NCBI GenBank assembly: GCA_000648925.1
Contig: JFHF01000044.1
Location: forward strand, 1 to 64,000
Direction: 5' to 3'
Length of the DNA stretch: 64,000 nucleotides
Source: Caballeronia jiangsuensis
GTDB taxonomy: Bacteria > Pseudomonadota > Gammaproteobacteria > Burkholderiales > Burkholderiaceae
Positions within the stretch are counted from its first letter, which is position 1, and every line of letters starts with the position of its first letter. Both the position numbers and the translations under genes were made by a program. Of this stretch, positions 16,845-26,046 are shown one piece after another. The notes beneath the pieces were generated by a model that saw only the letters and a list, made by a program, of their open reading frames with translations, made no database searches and had not been told where the DNA came from.

Positions 16845-18252
16845 CAGCGACTACACGATGACGATAGACGGCCGGGGCTTCGAAACGGAGGCCACGATCG
16901 ATGTCATCAATCCCGCAAACGGAGCCGTCATTGCTACAGCGCCGCGCGCGTCGAAGGCTCAACTTGACGAGGCGGTCGCGGGTGCAACTCGCGCGTTTCC
17001 TTCGTGGAGCGCGGCTGGAGTCGAGGCGCGCAGGGACGCTGTGAGGAGGCTGGGATCGAAGTTGGTCGAAAACGCGGACGCCTTAGCGCGACTTCTCACG
17101 TCCGAGCAAGGCAAACCATTGGCGGACGCACGTGCTGAAATCTTGGGCGCTGCATACTGGTGTGAGACTTTGGCGACCGTCGATATGCCGGTGGTAGTCG
17201 TTGAAGACTCCGCAGATCGGAAGGTCGAGACCCGACGAGTTCCGCTGGGCGTGGCCGCTGCGATCGTACCTTGGAATTACCCCATCTCGATCGCGTTTCT
17301 TAAGATCCCGGCAGCGCTGCTCACGGGTAATTGCGTCGTGGTGAAGCCCTCGCCATACACACCGCTGACAACGCTAAAGATCGGCGAGCTCTCTCGTGAC
17401 CTCTTTCCTGCTGGCGTTCTCAGCGTTCTATCGGGCGGCGATGAACTCGGTCCCTGGATAACGGAACATCCTGGATTCGCGAAAATAAGTTTTACCGGGT
17501 CTTCGGCTACGGGAAGGCGTGTCGTCCAGTCGGCTTCGCATACATTGAAGCGTGTCACCTTGGAACTTGGGGGAAATGATGCTGCGATCGTGCTCGCCGA
17601 TGTAAATGTACACGCCGTCGCTGAAAAGATCTTTTGGTCAGCATTTACGAATGCCGGCCAGGTGTGCATGGCGACAAAGCGCCTGTACGTTCACGAATCG
17701 GTTTATGACGAGCTTGCCTTCGCACTTGCGGAATATGCGAAGACGGTAAAAGTAGGCGACGGCTTCGAGCCGGAAACGAAGATTGGACCGATACAAAATC
17801 GGGCCCAGTACGACCGCGTTTGTCGCCTTATTCAAGACATCGCTGAGCGTGGAGAGCGAGTGCTGATCGGCGGAAACGTTGTGCCAGGGGCAGGGTATTT
17901 CGTCCCCGTTACCATCGTTGATAATCCTGCCGACGATAGTCCAGTGGTTCAGGAGGAAGCGTTCGGCCCGGTGTTGCCGATGCTCAAGTTTTCGGACCTA
18001 GATGACGTGATTGCCAGAGTCAATGCGAGCCCATATGGGCTCGCAGGATCGGTGTGGTCGAGCGACCCTGACGCAGCCGCGTTGATTGCAAGTCGCATTC
18101 ACAGCGGTACGGTGTGGATAAATGACTGGCTTTATATAACCCCCTTCACACCATTTGGCGGCCGCAAGCAATCTGGATACGGGGTGGAATGCGGGCTGGA
18201 AGGGTTGTTGGAATATACAGGTACGCAAACGGTGGCGATCAACCGGAGCTAA
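16834..18252 (+). CDS. terB: NAD(P)-dependent aldehyde dehydrogenase (TerB-like)
   Basis: A 472-residue aldehyde dehydrogenase that would oxidise the aldehyde from the preceding enzyme to a carboxylic acid. Visible residues are the 'PWNYP' motif (146-150), the catalytic base E244 in 'TLELGGND', the nucleophile C278 in 'NAGQVCMA', and 'EEAFGPVLP' for cofactor/active-site geometry. Its start lies inside the end of the alcohol dehydrogenase gene (translational coupling; GGGGAGG just upstream). The order alcohol dehydrogenase, aldehyde dehydrogenase, P450 copies terABC. The acid product would then be the substrate of the CoA ligase at 9.2 kb. Confidence 0.88.
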   Translation: MQFDSDYTMTIDGRGFETEATIDVINPANGAVIATAPRASKAQLDEAVAGATRAFPSWSAAGVEARRDAVRRLGSKLVENADALARLLTSEQGKPLADARAEILGAAYWCETLATVDMPVVVVEDSADRKVETRRVPLGVAAAIVPWNYPISIAFLKIPAALLTGNCVVVKPSPYTPLTTLKIGELSRDLFPAGVLSVLSGGDELGPWITEHPGFAKISFTGSSATGRRVVQSASHTLKRVTLELGGNDAAIVLADVNVHAVAEKIFWSAFTNAGQVCMATKRLYVHESVYDELAFALAEYAKTVKVGDGFEPETKIGPIQNRAQYDRVCRLIQDIAERGERVLIGGNVVPGAGYFVPVTIVDNPADDSPVVQEEAFGPVLPMLKFSDLDDVIARVNASPYGLAGSVWSSDPDAAALIASRIHSGTVWINDWLYITPFTPFGGRKQSGYGVECGLEGLLEYTGTQTVAINRS

Positions 18253-18318
18253 GCAAGTTCCGATAAATAAGTGGAGCAAGCAGCTTAACAGGGTAGCACC
18301 GTAAAACGGAGAGAACAG

Positions 18319-19617
18319 ATGACTGACGCAACCGAAAGCAGACCGGCTTTGATTCCGGACGACATCGCCCGCATCGTTGTAAATCCGAAGTCATACACGG
18401 AAGACGACGTGATCTATCCCGCGCTCAAATGGCTGCGGACTAATACGCCAGTAGGACGGGCGGAGATTGATGGCTACGACCCGATGTGGATCGTGTCGAA
18501 GCACGCCGACATAATGACGGTAGGCAAGCAGCCTAACCTGTTTAGCAACGCGGCCGAAAGCGAAATCCTGTACGACAGAGCAAACGATCAGTTCATGAAG
18601 GCTATGAACAATGGCAATCCGCATCTCGTGAGCAGTTTGACTGCCATGGATCCGCCGATGCATACATCGTACAGGAGTCTGACGTCTAATTGGTTTCTGC
18701 CAGCGAACATCCGTCGCCTTGAGGAACGGGTTCGCGTGATCGCGAAAGCCTCCGTTGAACGCCTGCTGCAGTTCGACGGTCGATGCGACTTCATGAGCGA
18801 CTGCGCGCTTTATTACCCGCTGCATGTCATCATGACCGCGTTCGGAGTGCCGGAAGAAGACGAGGGACGCATGCTTCGGCTGACTCAGGACTTCTTCGGC
18901 GTGCACGACCCCGATGAACATCGCGACGAGCTCCCTAAAAGCCCCGATGCGGCGGCCAAGCAATGGCACGCGGCTCTAAACGACTTCTACTCATATTTCT
19001 CAGCGCTGACCAAAGATCGGCGGGAACGACCTCGCGATGATCTGATGTCGCTGATCGCGAATAGTCAGGTCGATGGCAAGCCGATTGAGGAAGAGTACGC
19101 AAACGGGTATTACGTCGCGATCGCAACGGCGGGACACGATACGACGTCTTCGACCACGGGCGGTGCGATGCTAGGCATGGCGCGATTTCCTGACCAATTC
19201 CGTTTGGTAAAGGAAAACGGCGCATTGATCCCCGGCCTGGTGGATGAGGCGTTGCGATGGAATTCTCCTGTCAAGCACTTCATGCGGACTGCCACTGCCG
19301 ACACGTCGATTAGTGGTCAGGAGATCAAATCCGGAGATCGCCTTATGCTGAGTTATCCGTCGGGGAATCGCGACGAGTCGGTTTTCGCTAACCCGGACGT
19401 GTTCGATATCACCCGGAGCCCGAATCGCCATTTGGCATTTGGATGGGGGGCACACATGTGCCTCGGGCAGCATCTTGGGAAGCTCGAAATGCGGATTTTC
19501 TTCGAGGAGCTACTTCCGCGCCTGAAGTCATTCGAACTCGACGGCGATCCGAAACTCGTCGAGACAAACTTCGTCGGTGGATTAAAGCGCCTTCCGATCA
19601 GATTCGAGAAAGCTTAA
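18319..19617 (+). CDS. terC: cytochrome P450, CYP108/P450terp-like
   Basis: A 432-residue soluble bacterial P450. It has I-helix AGHDT (271-275), ExxR at E310-R313, and the heme loop 'FGWGAHMCLGQHL' with Cys381. Long stretches recall P450terp (CYP108A1): 'DDVIYPALKWLR', 'GYDPMWI', 'DCALYYPLHV', 'LTQDFFGVH', 'VEDEALRW'-like and the end 'NFVGGLKRLPIRFEKA'. P450terp hydroxylates the allylic methyl group of alpha-terpineol using terpredoxin. GGAGAG precedes ATG 18319. The two following genes encode the matching reductase and ferredoxin, so a full electron chain is present. The family call is firm. Terpineol is the best substrate guess, but a related monoterpene alcohol is possible. Confidence 0.9.
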   Translation: MTDATESRPALIPDDIARIVVNPKSYTEDDVIYPALKWLRTNTPVGRAEIDGYDPMWIVSKHADIMTVGKQPNLFSNAAESEILYDRANDQFMKAMNNGNPHLVSSLTAMDPPMHTSYRSLTSNWFLPANIRRLEERVRVIAKASVERLLQFDGRCDFMSDCALYYPLHVIMTAFGVPEEDEGRMLRLTQDFFGVHDPDEHRDELPKSPDAAAKQWHAALNDFYSYFSALTKDRRERPRDDLMSLIANSQVDGKPIEEEYANGYYVAIATAGHDTTSSTTGGAMLGMARFPDQFRLVKENGALIPGLVDEALRWNSPVKHFMRTATADTSISGQEIKSGDRLMLSYPSGNRDESVFANPDVFDITRSPNRHLAFGWGAHMCLGQHLGKLEMRIFFEELLPRLKSFELDGDPKLVETNFVGGLKRLPIRFEKA

Positions 19618-19679
19618 AGAATGCGAAGGACGTAGTGAAGACGTTCGCTCGTGCGGCTGTTTGTTTCAGGGAGATGTAA

Positions 19680-20921
19680 ATGGCGCAAACCGATAGAATT
19701 CGCATCGTGATAGTTGGAGCCGGGCATGCTGGGGTCGCTGCTGCCACCTTGTTCGGTCAGCGCGCCCCCAACTGCGACGTCGTTCTCGTGGGGGAGGAAG
19801 GTCACCTTCCGTACCATCGGCCTCCGCTTTCGAAGGCTTATCTCAAAGAAGGTTCCGACCCGACGCGGATTCTCCTGAAAGGAGAGAGCTTCTATGCTGC
19901 GAATCGCATTGAATTGCAGCTAGGCGAACGTATCGTTGGGATCGACCGCGAGACTAAGCAGATCATCGTGGCCGCGGGTGCGCCGATCAAATACGACGCG
20001 CTCATTCTCGCGACGGGATCAGAGCCGCGTCGACTAACCGTGCCGGGCACGAAGTTGAACGGTATCTATGAACTGCGCGACATAGCGGATGCAGACAAGA
20101 TCCGGGGCGCACTCGGCAAAAGTCGACGGCTTGTGGTTGTAGGCGGCGGGTATATAGGATTGGAGGTGGCCGCTTCGGCACGAGCTGCCGGTCTCGATGT
20201 AACTGTCGTGGAACGCGAAGCCCGAATTCTCGCGCGTGTTGCTGGCGCCGTGCTTTCCCAACGTGTCGCCGAATATCACTGCTCAAATGGGGTCGAGATC
20301 ATTACAGACACCCAGGTAGTAGCGTTTGAGGCCACCACTGATGGATACGTCCGGGCAGTCAGATTGTCGACCGGTGCGACATTGGAATGTGACATGGTGC
20401 TTGTGGGCGTTGGCGGCGTTCCGCGTGACGAATTAGCTCGTGATGCAAACCTTTCCTGCGGCGATGGAATCATTGTTGATCACCGAGCACGGACGTCAGA
20501 CCCGTCGATCTACGCGATTGGCGATGTGAGCGCACGCCCTGTTCCGCTGTACGGTAGAACGCTTCGGCTCGAGAGCGTACAAAACGCGACCGAACAGGCT
20601 AAACAAGTGGTCGCGGATATCACGGGGCAGCCCGCGCCGAAGGCAGAAATCCCATGGTTCTGGTCGGATCAATACGATCTAAAAATACAAATCGCGGGCT
20701 TACCACTCGACTCGGACAGCTATGTGGTACGGATTGGCGCCGGGTCACAACAGCTAGCGGTGTTCCATCTTTTAGGCGAACGGCTACGTGCGGTCGAGGC
20801 GATCAACTCGCCCGCCGAGTATATGGCGGGGCGAGCGCTAATCGAGAGCGGAGGACACTTGAGCAAACAGAAGCTGGCAGACGCGACAGTAGCAATGAGC
20901 AACGTTTTAGCTGACTTGTGA
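19680..20921 (+). CDS. terPA: ferredoxin reductase (terpredoxin/putidaredoxin reductase type)
   Basis: A 413-residue FAD/NADH reductase. The FAD Rossmann motif is 'IVIVGAGHAGVAAATLFGQ' near the N-terminus. 'LPYHRPPLSKAYL' is typical for the putidaredoxin-reductase class, and the NAD motif is 'LVVVGGGYIGLEVAASA' (about residue 150). 'SIYAIGDVSARPVPLYG', with the flavin-contacting Asp, follows. It would pass electrons from NADH to the ferredoxin encoded 25 bp downstream and thence to the P450. AGGGAGATG lies before the ATG. The symbol follows the homologous position in the ter operon. Confidence 0.92.
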   Translation: MAQTDRIRIVIVGAGHAGVAAATLFGQRAPNCDVVLVGEEGHLPYHRPPLSKAYLKEGSDPTRILLKGESFYAANRIELQLGERIVGIDRETKQIIVAAGAPIKYDALILATGSEPRRLTVPGTKLNGIYELRDIADADKIRGALGKSRRLVVVGGGYIGLEVAASARAAGLDVTVVEREARILARVAGAVLSQRVAEYHCSNGVEIITDTQVVAFEATTDGYVRAVRLSTGATLECDMVLVGVGGVPRDELARDANLSCGDGIIVDHRARTSDPSIYAIGDVSARPVPLYGRTLRLESVQNATEQAKQVVADITGQPAPKAEIPWFWSDQYDLKIQIAGLPLDSDSYVVRIGAGSQQLAVFHLLGERLRAVEAINSPAEYMAGRALIESGGHLSKQKLADATVAMSNVLADL

Positions 20922-20945
20922 ATGAAAATTTGGACGGAGTAACTG

Positions 20946-21260
20946 ATGCCTACGATTACATATATTGAGCAGAACGGCGCGCAACACGTGCTCGAGGGTC
21001 GAGTTGGAATGAGCGTCATGGAAGTGGCCGTTCAGGACGGAGTGCCAGGAATCATTGCCGAGTGTGGCGGCAGCTGCGCGTGTGCGACCTGTCATGTTTA
21101 TGTCGCTGAGGAGTGGGCGAACCGCATCGAATCGCCTTCTCCTGAAGAAGCCGCGCTACTAGAATTCGCGGAATTCCGCACCGAATACTCGCGGCTTGCT
21201 TGTCAGATACCGGTATCCGACGACGTTGATGGACTGGTGATCAGATTGCTAGATGTGTAA
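20946..21260 (+). CDS. terPB: [2Fe-2S] ferredoxin (terpredoxin-like)
   Basis: A 104-residue ferredoxin of the adrenodoxin/putidaredoxin class. Iron-sulfur ligands are the C-x5-C-x2-C set in 'AECGGSCACATCHVYV' and a fourth Cys in 'RLACQIPV'. 'MEVAVQDGVPGIIAECGGSC' closely follows the terpredoxin pattern. It would shuttle electrons between the reductase just upstream and the P450. A GGAGT ribosome-binding site is present. This completes the five-gene terABC-PA-PB order. Confidence 0.93.
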   Translation: MPTITYIEQNGAQHVLEGRVGMSVMEVAVQDGVPGIIAECGGSCACATCHVYVAEEWANRIESPSPEEAALLEFAEFRTEYSRLACQIPVSDDVDGLVIRLLDV

Positions 21261-21498
21261 TCGAGGATCTGCGCAGCGGCAGCCCACACCACAAAGGTGA
21301 AGCAAGACATGCTCCGCACTCTCGACGATGTCTAAGTCAAGGGAAAAGCGACACAGAATCAAGACGCTCAAAGAAGTCGCATGCAAGACGCTACATCGCA
21401 TGGAGGGCCGCGCGCTGGCGCGGCGTATTTCAACAGCCCGCCCGGGGCGCCCGTACTAGAGCCGGCTCCCGAAGGGGCAATAGCTAGGAGGAGATTTT

Positions 21499-22731
21499 AT
21501 GAGTGGCCCCTTGTACCTGCCTAAAGGCGGCGTCCTGTCCGTGGCTGACAAAGACCGGCCATCGTTGGAGTGGATATCTGCACTGAGACGGCGCTATGTG
21601 ACTGAGCCTGAGATCGATCGATTGCTGACCCGAAAAATGGAGCGACGCGCGGGCCACGTCTATAAGCCCGTCTCCCTGGAGCAGTTGTCTAACTGCCTTG
21701 AATCGCTGTTGCGAGCGGAAATCGGGAACGAGTTTGAGATAAGCGATGCAAGATGGCTGTCCGGTGGCGCATCCAAGCTTCAGATGGCCTTCACTCTCGG
21801 CTGGGACCGTCCGGGCATCGGCTACGAACGAACGCCTATGGTGCTGCGGATGGAGCCGGCGGAGTCCTTGGTCGAAACCAGTCGGCTTCGAGAATTCCAG
21901 CTGATCAAAGCTGTGGCTGGAGTAGTACCGGTGCCCCCCGTGTTCTGGTGCGATGAGGACGGTAAGCATCTGCCTTACCCCGGACTGATTTACGGGTTTG
22001 CCGCCGGCGTTGCTAAGCCTAGCAACACCACCAGTGGTGTCTCGGGCGTCGGTACCCAGCTCGCGCCTGAAATCCGGAAGTTGCTTGCCCCACAATTTGT
22101 TGAGCATCTTGCCAGTATTCACAGTCTCGACGTCCATAAGGCAGACCTCTCAGCATTCCAGATACCAGTGGCCGGCACGCAGTGCGCGCAACTCGGCCTC
22201 GATTGGTGGGAGCGGGTTTGGGAGGAAGACGGCGATGAGGAAATTCCTTTGCTTCGCATGGCGGCCGGTTGGCTGCGCCGCACAATGCCGGTGCTTGACC
22301 AGCCGGTCATTGTCCATGCCGATTACCGCCTCGGGAACTTTTTATTCACCGAGCCGGATATGCGTATCTCTGCGCTCTTGGACTGGGAGTTGGGCCGCAT
22401 TGGCGATCGGCACCAGGATCTAGCATGGACGACTAGCCGTACGCAGGGAAGCTTCGATACAGAGACGAACACGTTCCTAGTCTCCAGCATGATGTCGGAA
22501 CCTGAGTTCCTTGAGGCGTACGAAAAAGCAGCGAACTTTTCGGTGAACCAACGCACCATGCGTTGGTACCAAGTTTACAACAATTTCAGCTTGGCGGTTT
22601 TGCTATTGGGCACTGGCTATCGAATCGCTCGGAATCGCAAAACCCACCAAGATGTTTTGGTAGCGTGGCTGATGGGCATCGGTTACGTGGTCCTTGACCA
22701 GCTTGGCGAACAACTCGAGAGGGGACTTTAA
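21499..22731 (+). CDS. APH-type phosphotransferase (LvaA/ACAD10-11 kinase-like)
   Basis: A 410-residue member of the aminoglycoside-phosphotransferase/choline-kinase fold family. The catalytic loop is H273-x-D275-x4-N280 ('VHADYRLGNFLF') and the metal-binding motif is D295-x-E297 ('LLDWELGRIGDRHQDLAW'). A strong AGGAGGAG precedes ATG 21499. In levulinate catabolism (LvaA) and in human ACAD10/11, relatives phosphorylate a 4-hydroxyacyl-CoA so that a dehydrogenase-type enzyme can eliminate phosphate. Here the gene lies in a cluster with two acyl-CoA dehydrogenases and a CoA ligase, and it is followed at 1 bp by a small helical protein as LvaA is by LvaB. Antibiotic resistance is unlikely in this setting. 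Substrate inferred. Confidence 0.85.
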   Translation: MSGPLYLPKGGVLSVADKDRPSLEWISALRRRYVTEPEIDRLLTRKMERRAGHVYKPVSLEQLSNCLESLLRAEIGNEFEISDARWLSGGASKLQMAFTLGWDRPGIGYERTPMVLRMEPAESLVETSRLREFQLIKAVAGVVPVPPVFWCDEDGKHLPYPGLIYGFAAGVAKPSNTTSGVSGVGTQLAPEIRKLLAPQFVEHLASIHSLDVHKADLSAFQIPVAGTQCAQLGLDWWERVWEEDGDEEIPLLRMAAGWLRRTMPVLDQPVIVHADYRLGNFLFTEPDMRISALLDWELGRIGDRHQDLAWTTSRTQGSFDTETNTFLVSSMMSEPEFLEAYEKAANFSVNQRTMRWYQVYNNFSLAVLLLGTGYRIARNRKTHQDVLVAWLMGIGYVVLDQLGEQLERGL

Positions 22732-22732
22732 G

Positions 22733-23272
22733 ATGCAAATGCGACCCGAAATTCAGATCGCGACCATGATTACGGCAATGACCGACGTCATCATGCCGGC
22801 GATTGATCCCAAAAATCGGCTTGCGAACGAGCAATCGCAGCTCGTTGTCGGCATGCTTCATTTGATGGAGAAGCAGCTGCCGCTGCAATTCCGATTTGAC
22901 CGGGACGAATTACAGCGTCTAATCAAAGCGGCTGGCGACATCGATACGATTTGCGGGGAAGAGTCGGCGCGCTCAGAGGCGCTCAAGAGCCTTAGTGATG
23001 CACGCGCAGCAGCAACCGAGACGTTAGAAAAGTGCCAGGTCGAACCTGCCAGCATTGTGGAATTCATTCGCGCGTTGCGTTCGGGAATTGGACTCGTACT
23101 CACCGACATCGGGGAGAGAGGCACGGTTGGCCACTTAGAAGCAACCGAGGCGGTGGTTCTGAAAATGTCCCGCGAGCAGTTCTTACGAGATCGGGCGCTG
23201 CTGGTTCCGCAAAATTGGGAAACCGATCCGGCATCTTTGCCGTCGATCGAAACGTTGCTTTCGACGGTCTAA
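22733..23272 (+). CDS. all-helical companion of the kinase (hypothetical, 179 aa)
   Basis: The gene starts one base after the kinase stop codon, with GAGAGGGG inside the kinase end as ribosome-binding site, so the two are translationally coupled. The product is predicted all alpha-helical, without signal peptide or membrane segment. Its opening 'IQIATMITAMTDVIMPAIDP' and 'QLVVGMLHLMEKQLPLQF' recall the helical pattern of small proteins beside APH-like kinases in acid catabolism (LvaB/DUF6285-like). I do not claim a family match. A chaperone-like or stabilising subunit for the kinase is the most economical idea. Confidence 0.7.
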   Translation: MQMRPEIQIATMITAMTDVIMPAIDPKNRLANEQSQLVVGMLHLMEKQLPLQFRFDRDELQRLIKAAGDIDTICGEESARSEALKSLSDARAAATETLEKCQVEPASIVEFIRALRSGIGLVLTDIGERGTVGHLEATEAVVLKMSREQFLRDRALLVPQNWETDPASLPSIETLLSTV

Positions 23273-23325
23273 ACCGGCCGAACTCTGAGCAGCTGTTCGT
23301 TGCAAAATACTATGGAATATAGAAA

Positions 23326-24237
23326 ATGAAACCAAATTACGAAAAATTTGAAGGTTACATAAAGAGTGACGGAAATCCTCACTGGAATCAAAGCTATTAC
23401 TACAACGCGTACGACCCGGTCACTCGAGTCGGCATTCTGATTCGGGTTGGCATTCAGGAGAGCCGGCAGGATACCAACACTTGGTTTATCGTCTTTCAAG
23501 ATGGCCTTCCGATTTTTACTCGGACAAACATGAACCTGCCGTATTCCGCAGGTCGCCCTCGGGAGGGGTTGGAAATAGCGGGTATGCGCATCCACGCAGA
23601 AATCCCGTTGAAGAAAACTCGGATCTCGTTATCTGCAGACGGCTTCTCTGCGGACTTTACATGGGACGAGTTACATCCTATGGAAGATAACGTTGCCATG
23701 ACGAAGGATACAGAGGGCTCGTTCGCACGCGAACTGTCGCACGTTCATCTTGAAGGCACGTCCACGATCACCGGACACTTTGTCCACCGCGGTGTACGCA
23801 CTGACGTAAACGCGAAAGGATTTCGCGATATCGCCGCGGGCCCGCGGAACTGGGATGCATTGCTGCATTATCGGTTGGCATGGCCCGTTTTTGAAAACGG
23901 TACGGCTTTTGCGGGCGTACATGGCATTTCAACGGAGAAGCAATCCGCTTATATGCGCATGTACCACGACGGGACCCAATGGCGCCGGGTGACCCATATC
24001 GATGACCAAATGGTTTTTGCGTCCAATCAAACCTCGGTTGAAAGTGCGCATTGGACCTTCACCGACGATTTAGGTCGGACCTTTGAAATGTCGGGAAAGC
24101 CATTGTTCACTTGGCTATTCCCCCTTGACACGTTCGTGCTTTGCGAACAGATGATGGAATTTCGCTTGGGCGATGGAACGATTGGATACGGTCTATATGA
24201 GACCGGCTACCGTTTGCCCTGGCGGGGGATCGAATGA
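23326..24237 (+). CDS. CrtC/AttH lipocalin-like protein
   Basis: A 303-residue soluble protein rich in beta strands. The opening 'HWNQSYYYNAYDP..RVGILIRVG' and the later 'DWDALLHYRLAW..ENGTAFAGVHG'-type segment (here 'GPRNWDALLHYRLAWPV') follow the pattern of uncharacterised proteins related to carotenoid 1,2-hydratase CrtC and AttH (double lipocalin fold). These are often found in steroid and terpene clusters. CrtC adds water to a terminal isoprenoid double bond. Here a role as hydratase, dehydratase or terpenoid carrier is conceivable. Fold assignment is tentative and function unknown. The gene is the last one before a 480 bp gap and the porin. Confidence 0.55.
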   Translation: MKPNYEKFEGYIKSDGNPHWNQSYYYNAYDPVTRVGILIRVGIQESRQDTNTWFIVFQDGLPIFTRTNMNLPYSAGRPREGLEIAGMRIHAEIPLKKTRISLSADGFSADFTWDELHPMEDNVAMTKDTEGSFARELSHVHLEGTSTITGHFVHRGVRTDVNAKGFRDIAAGPRNWDALLHYRLAWPVFENGTAFAGVHGISTEKQSAYMRMYHDGTQWRRVTHIDDQMVFASNQTSVESAHWTFTDDLGRTFEMSGKPLFTWLFPLDTFVLCEQMMEFRLGDGTIGYGLYETGYRLPWRGIE

Positions 24238-24717
24238 GATAGCGCAAACGGGAACGGCCGCGGCGCGAACCGAAAAAATTGTCTATTGATAGCCTCTCGT
24301 ATGGCGTTGCGCCGAGTGGGAACGACGTCTAGTCGCATAAGCGGTCCCCATGTCTGAGGATAGTCTTTCGTCATGCCGTGGTTCGGGAAGAGATCCCGTG
24401 GTCGATGGTAGCGGCAATCGACCCCCCCGGGTCGACGGGCGCATGCGGGCCGTTCGGTGGCGATGGGCTTTTTGCCGGACTAAAAGACAACATTCGGAAA
24501 ATAGAAACGATCGACCATCGTTTCCGGCTGACTTTCGCAGTCGCTTCGACATTCTGACAGGTGGCTAGCCGTGTAAGACCTTGTCCGGCAGATGATAGGT
24601 AAGCCGATTAGTAGAACAAAACAAATCTGAGCACGACATCCCTGCGTTGGTTCCTAGCTAATTGTACGGACAGCAAATACGGAATGTCAGGTTCTCAAAT
24701 TAGATCAGGAGACGAAC
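24238..24717. other. intergenic stretch before the porin gene
   Basis: About 480 bp with no supported gene. Only short frames without ribosome-binding sites are present. The porin promoter presumably lies in the A+T-richer last 120 bp ('cctagctaattgtacggac'), but I cannot pick -35 and -10 boxes with confidence. No clear terminator hairpin with a T run follows the CrtC-like gene. Confidence 0.35.
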
Positions 24718-25797
24718 ATGGGAAGGCTTGATTCAAGCGCACGACGGTCGCTTTTGGGCGGAGCATTGTTTTTCCTATGCGGACTCGCGCAAGCCCAGAG
24801 CAGTGTCACGCTTTACGGGGTGCTGGACTCTGGGTTCTTGTACACAAACAAAACGCTCAATTCGACTACTGGACAAAATGGCGGAAAGCAGTTTTCGTTG
24901 ATCGATGCGGGATTGCTTGCGTCCCGATTTGGCATTACGGGAACGGAGGACTTGGGCGGCGGCCTGAAATTGAATTTCGATCTTGAAAGCGGGATCAGCG
25001 CGGTTAATGGCGGTTTCAGTGATTCGAACGGCAATCTGTTCGGTCGTCAGGCCTGGGTTGCACTTGACGGAAACTTCGGCGAAGTTAAGGCAGGTCTCCA
25101 ATACTCGCCGTTTTATCTGGCCATCTATGAGACCGACCCGCGCGCATTCTGGCAATTCGGCAGCGGCGTTGTTAACTACGCCGACAATGTCCTCGCCACC
25201 GGCACCTTCAGCGCAAATGCGGTGTCGTATACCAGCCCGGTGCTCGGCGGGTTTTCGGGTAGCGTAATGTTCGCTCTTGGCGGCGAAGCAGGCAATTTCC
25301 AAGCGGGTCGACAATATTCCGCGAGTCTGAAATACGACAACGGCGCCCTCCTGATCAATGCGGCAATTTTCGGCAGCAATAGCGCCGGAACGGGTCAGAC
25401 TCCTGTTCCCAGTACGTTGGAATTCGAAGGCCGCACGTTGGGAGCGGCATACAGATTCGGCACGCTAAGCGCCAAAGCGTCGTTCGTCAACTACAAGGTC
25501 GCGGGGTCGTTCAACAATAACGTCTACGGTGGAGGGCTCGATTATCTTGTACTGCCTCAATTGGACGTCAATGGCGGCGTCTGGGTGACGAGTGACCGTA
25601 ACGACACAAAGAATCATTCGGTTGTGGTGGCGCTCGGTGCGGAATACTTTGTATCGAAAAGGACTGGACTGTATGCACAGGTGGGTGTCGCGAACAACCA
25701 TGGTGCGATGAACACTGGGTTATCGATCCAGGGTGCGCTATATGGGGCACCGGGAACCACGACCGGCGTGCTTCTGGGCGTAAGTCATAAGTTTTAG
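24718..25797 (+). CDS. outer-membrane porin, Burkholderiales OmpC/Gram-negative type
   Basis: A 359-residue trimeric-porin type protein. A signal peptide (residues 1-26) ends at 'LAQAQSSVTLYG', the canonical start of Burkholderiales porins. 'LIDAGLLASRFGITGTEDLGGGLK' and 'GRQAWVALDGNFGEVKAGLQ' match the family, and the protein ends in the aromatic C-terminal strand 'LLGVSHKF' needed for BAM assembly. AGGAGACG precedes the ATG. Its position just after the terpene genes suggests entry of the substrate or an organic acid, but porins of this type are general diffusion channels. Confidence 0.93.
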   Translation: MGRLDSSARRSLLGGALFFLCGLAQAQSSVTLYGVLDSGFLYTNKTLNSTTGQNGGKQFSLIDAGLLASRFGITGTEDLGGGLKLNFDLESGISAVNGGFSDSNGNLFGRQAWVALDGNFGEVKAGLQYSPFYLAIYETDPRAFWQFGSGVVNYADNVLATGTFSANAVSYTSPVLGGFSGSVMFALGGEAGNFQAGRQYSASLKYDNGALLINAAIFGSNSAGTGQTPVPSTLEFEGRTLGAAYRFGTLSAKASFVNYKVAGSFNNNVYGGGLDYLVLPQLDVNGGVWVTSDRNDTKNHSVVVALGAEYFVSKRTGLYAQVGVANNHGAMNTGLSIQGALYGAPGTTTGVLLGVSHKF

Positions 25798-26046
25798 GTG
25801 CCCGCAGCAACGTGGGTCGCCTTAACAAAGCGTCGCAATGCGTCTCGTGGCCTAATTTTGAAGGGTCGACCGGCACGGACGCGCCTCGTGACGAGTCCCG
25901 TTCGGGCTGGTCGTTGCGCGTTAGGGCCAAGTGCAAGAACCGGTGTCGGTCAAGTTCGGCAACCGAACGTGCTCGCCTACCTTGAATTACGTCGCCCTAA
26001 GTAACGGACGCCGGGGAAAGCTTTTGTTCAATACCAAGAAAGGTAG

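Noticed and set aside
21499..22731. aminoglycoside resistance gene
   Set aside because: The kinase has the APH fold, but its neighbours are acyl-CoA and terpene genes and it resembles acyl-CoA-associated kinases, so resistance is unlikely.
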